The position numbers and the translations under genes were made by a program. A stretch of DNA of 64,000 bases from NCBI RefSeq assembly GCF_041449215.1, contig NZ_JBGNFV010000001.1, forward strand, positions 1 through 64,000. The letters run 5' to 3'. Positions within the stretch are counted from its first letter, which is position 1, and the number at the start of each line of letters is the position of its first letter. The notes below the pieces were generated by a model, which saw only the letters and a program-made list of their open reading frames with translations, made no database searches and was not told where the DNA came from. This document shows positions 61,384 to 64,000 of this stretch, piece by piece. This stretch comes from Roseivirga sp. BDSF3-8 (GTDB lineage: Bacteria; Bacteroidota; Bacteroidia; Cytophagales; Cyclobacteriaceae).

Positions 61384-64000
61384 CTATATTTCAATCTTCT
61401 TCATGTTTACTTTCTTTTCGCGCATGGCCTTCTGCTTTTGCAAAAAATCGATATGAGAAGAGAGATCTTTTACAGACCTGAGATTGAAAAGAGATCTCAT
61501 TTCTACGGTAAGTCCAAGCTCTTTTTTAATTCTGGTACTTATACGAATGGCCTTCAGGCTGTTGCCCCCCAAATCAAAGAAGTCGTCTTCCGTTCCTACC
61601 CTTTTCAGGTTGAGCTCTTCCTGCCATATACCGGCGAGTTTTTCTTCTGTTTCGGTAGACGGGGCTACGTAGTCCTTCTGCCGGTACAGGGTCTGAGGTA
61701 CCGGCAGCGCCTTGCGGTCAATCTTGCCACTGGCGGTCAGCGGCATCTCTTCCAGCTTGATGAATAAATCCGGAATCATATACTCCGGAAGACTCTCTTC
61801 CAGTACCAGCGTAAGCCCTTCCTTAATGCTATTGGCATCTACCAGTTCGTTTGATACCACATAGGCTACCAGTTGCCTGGAGCCCGTGTGGTCATCTACG
61901 GCCAGCACCGCCGCCTGGTCTATGTTGTATAACTCATTTAGCACCGACTCGATCTCTTCCAGCTCTATGCGGTAGCCCCGTACCTTTACCTGGTGGTCCT
62001 TACGCCCGTGGAAGGCTATGCTACCATCTGCCAGCCAGCTCCCCAGGTCACCTGACCGGTACAGCTTCTTACCTTCGGCAAACGGATTGTCGATAAAACG
62101 ATCGGCCGTGAGTTCTTCACGGTTCAGGTAGCCCCTGCTCAGGCCGGGGCCACCGATGCATATCTCCCCTATCGCTCCTTCCGGCTGCAGGGCATCCATC
62201 TCATTCAAAATGTACACTCTTGTGTCCCCTATAGGCTTCCCTATGGAAAGAGGCAGGTAGCTGTCGGCCGTTACTTTATATTCAGTGGCTGACACAGTCG
62301 CTTCAGTAGGACCATACTTGTTATAGATGGCTACTTTGCCTTCCCATTCTTTATACAACTCCCGGTCAAAGGACTCTCCGGCCGATACAATCCGCTTCAG
62401 GCTGAAGGCGGAATCGATCACCAGCGCACGCAGGAAAGAGGGGACCGCATGCAGGTGGGTCACCCGGTAGTCGGCCAGCAGACGGGTAAACTTCTGACTG
62501 TCCAGAAGATCCGCTTTCCTGGGCACTACCAGCCTGGCACCGTTCACAAGGCCCAGGAATACCTGCTCTACCGAGGCATCAAAGGCTATGTTGGCGAACA
62601 GAATGAAGGTATCGGCACGGTCTACACCAAAATAGGCACTCTGAGTGGTCAGGTAGCCGGCGATGCTGCGGTGCTCGATCATCACGCCCTTGGGAGTACC
62701 CGTGGTACCGGAGGTGTAAATAAGGTAGGCGAGCTGATCACCATCGATGCTTACCTCAGGAGCGGATGACGGATAGGATTCCAGTTCTTCTGCAAGTTCA
62801 TCCAGGCAGATCACGTCTATCTCATCCTCGTAGTCCTCATAGATGTGAGACAGATCACTATCACTGAGCATGTACGCGCATTCGGTATCTTCGAAGATGA
62901 AGTCCAGACGCTGCTGCGGGTAGCTGGGGTCTACGGGTACGTAAGCGCCCCCGGCTTTGAGTATACCCAGGATGGCGACAAACATATCCAGGGAGCGATC
63001 CATACACAGGGGCACCAGGGTATCGGTCTCTACCCCGCGCTCTGCCAACAGGTGAGCCAGCCGGTTGCTGCGCTCATCAAGTTGCTGGTAGGTGAGCTCC
63101 TCGCCTTCGCAGATGATCGCCGTAGACTGAGGGACGGCTTTGGCCTGTGCGGCAAACATGGTCACCAGGTCCTGATGTTCTGTGGCCACACTTTCACCGG
63201 TGCTGAAGGTGTTCAGCAGCTTCTCACGCTCATCTTCGGCCAGGAAGTCTACCATACCCACAGCCTTTCCAGGCTCAAGCAACACAGCCTCCAGCAGTTG
63301 CTTATAGTGCAGAATGAAGCGCTCTATAACTGACTGCTCATATACGTCTGTATTGAAGCCGATGGTCAGGTTGACACCCTCCTGTACTTCTGAAAAGTCA
63401 AGCTCCAGGTCAAACTTCACGCTACCTTTACCAAAGTCCTGGAAGTCATCGGGGTACTTTGTGCCGGCGGGTACGGGACCGTTATAGTCCAGCAGTACAT
63501 CGAATATAGGATTTCTGGCAGCATCCCTCTTTGTATCCAGGCCTTCCAGCAGTTCGTCAAAAGGATACATCTGGTGCTTGTAAGCATTGGTAGCTGTATC
63601 TTTACACTTCTCAAACAACTGGTCAAAGCTGTCTGTAGCTTCAGCACGTGTTCTCAGAGCAAGAGTATTGACATAAAATCCGATCTGGTCATCAAGATCG
63701 GCATGGTCACGGCCTGCAACTGCATTGCCGAGCACAATATCTTCTTCCCGGCTATACCTATAAAACAAAGCCTGAAAGGCAGTATACAATCCGGTGAACA
63801 GGCTTCCGTTTTTAGCAGTAGTATATTTTCTCAGGCTATTGACAATGTCAGGAGAAATATGTGTCCCAAGTCTTTTTCCGTTAAATGACTTTACTGCAGG
63901 CCGCATTTTACCTGAGGGGAGGTCTAGTTTGGGCAACTCTCCGCTGAGTTGTTCATGCCAGTACTTTTTGTGTCCTTCATAGGTTTTACCATCCAGTTCA
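61384..64000 (-). CDS. NRPS, C-A-T, N-terminus beyond window, substrate X
   Basis: The C-terminal 850-plus residues of a synthetase whose 5' end lies beyond base 64000. The frame stays open to the window edge (ELDGKTYEGHKKYWHEQLSGELPKLDLP); an apparent start at 63936 is an internal TTG. Visible: the end of a C domain, a complete A domain (YLIYTSGTTGTPKGVM) and a carrier domain (FFDLGGNSLKAIRIS). The A domain is virtually the same as A1 of the 3698-aa synthetase (pocket D-A-E-H-V-A-K-V-S-K), so both load the same unidentified amino acid. It is presumably the most upstream module within view; more modules may precede it. Confidence 0.93.
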   Translation of the reverse strand, partial: ELDGKTYEGHKKYWHEQLSGELPKLDLPSGKMRPAVKSFNGKRLGTHISPDIVNSLRKYTTAKNGSLFTGLYTAFQALFYRYSREEDIVLGNAVAGRDHADLDDQIGFYVNTLALRTRAEATDSFDQLFEKCKDTATNAYKHQMYPFDELLEGLDTKRDAARNPIFDVLLDYNGPVPAGTKYPDDFQDFGKGSVKFDLELDFSEVQEGVNLTIGFNTDVYEQSVIERFILHYKQLLEAVLLEPGKAVGMVDFLAEDEREKLLNTFSTGESVATEHQDLVTMFAAQAKAVPQSTAIICEGEELTYQQLDERSNRLAHLLAERGVETDTLVPLCMDRSLDMFVAILGILKAGGAYVPVDPSYPQQRLDFIFEDTECAYMLSDSDLSHIYEDYEDEIDVICLDELAEELESYPSSAPEVSIDGDQLAYLIYTSGTTGTPKGVMIEHRSIAGYLTTQSAYFGVDRADTFILFANIAFDASVEQVFLGLVNGARLVVPRKADLLDSQKFTRLLADYRVTHLHAVPSFLRALVIDSAFSLKRIVSAGESFDRELYKEWEGKVAIYNKYGPTEATVSATEYKVTADSYLPLSIGKPIGDTRVYILNEMDALQPEGAIGEICIGGPGLSRGYLNREELTADRFIDNPFAEGKKLYRSGDLGSWLADGSIAFHGRKDHQVKVRGYRIELEEIESVLNELYNIDQAAVLAVDDHTGSRQLVAYVVSNELVDANSIKEGLTLVLEESLPEYMIPDLFIKLEEMPLTASGKIDRKALPVPQTLYRQKDYVAPSTETEEKLAGIWQEELNLKRVGTEDDFFDLGGNSLKAIRISTRIKKELGLTVEMRSLFNLRSVKDLSSHIDFLQKQKAMREKKVNMKKIEI
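61619..63363. repeat. 1745-bp A-domain repeat, copy 2
   Basis: Partner of 54724-56468. It covers the A domain and its two linkers in the partial synthetase at the window edge. Edges are sharp: left of 61619 the carrier-domain sequences differ, and right of 63363 the C-domain ends differ. Confidence 0.9.

Noticed and set aside
61384-63936. Independent 850-aa NRPS gene starting at 63936
   Set aside because: The proposed start is a TTG inside an open frame that continues to the window edge with good condensation-domain sequence.

Overview
The window looks like a chromosomal segment from a Bacteroidetes bacterium, most likely of the Cytophagales type. The evidence is a C-terminal type IX secretion (T9SS) sorting domain, a TonB-C-like secreted protein, a DUF5648-like lipoprotein metalloprotease, a Bacteroidetes-style MacB/FtsX permease and a Bacteroidetes lanthipeptide-type leader. 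Shine-Dalgarno signals are generally weak. No rRNA, tRNA or CRISPR array was recognised.

Left part (1-24 kb) is a mosaic of housekeeping and accessory genes. It holds an orphan lanthipeptide-like precursor (195-353), small secreted or membrane proteins, a GC-rich carboxynorspermidine synthase/decarboxylase pair (2023-4413), a T9SS cargo protein, a lipoprotein zinc protease, a truncated and frameshifted M48 peptidase pseudogene, an AraC regulator with an SDR, a PQQ-type sugar dehydrogenase, a Ca2+/Na+ antiporter and an XRE-type regulator. Its intergenic regions are unusually rich in repeats. Two ~0.3-kb MITE-like elements (4652-4983 and 19438-19723) share 12-17 bp terminal inverted repeats, and each is flanked by its own 10-12 bp direct repeat. 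There is also a 20-copy 15-bp tandem array (5971-6270), a 22-bp perfect palindrome and a second decayed dispersed repeat family (18.3 and 20.3 kb).

A small defence-like island lies at 20.4-24.2 kb. It contains an AT-rich OLD-family ATPase/TOPRIM nuclease with an 80-aa companion, a structured intergenic element, and a GC-rich 5' fragment that resembles type I-B cas8b. That fragment ends exactly where a decayed IS1182-type transposase remnant begins. I found no other cas genes and no array.

Right part (24.3-64 kb, running off the right end) is one nonribosomal peptide synthetase cluster, entirely on the minus strand. In transcription order it encodes: a partial C-A-T protein; TubC-C-A-T; a 3698-aa TubC-C-A-T-C-A-T-E-C-A-T protein; TubC-C-A-T; a TauD/SyrP-like dioxygenase; TubC-C-A-T-C; two ankyrin-repeat proteins; a MacB/FtsX permease; a type II thioesterase; a SyrD/PvdE-like cyclic-peptide ABC exporter; a C-A-T-C protein; and a membrane-anchored S33 peptidase. 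Reading the ten A-domain pocket residues by eye gives, in gene order: X, Val, X, D-Asn, Orn, Tyr (or Phe), Asn, and Gly on the last enzyme. The two X modules carry virtually identical A domains (1745-bp repeat, about 8 differences), which points to recent duplication or gene conversion. No type I thioesterase domain is visible, so release may use the terminal condensation domains or another route.
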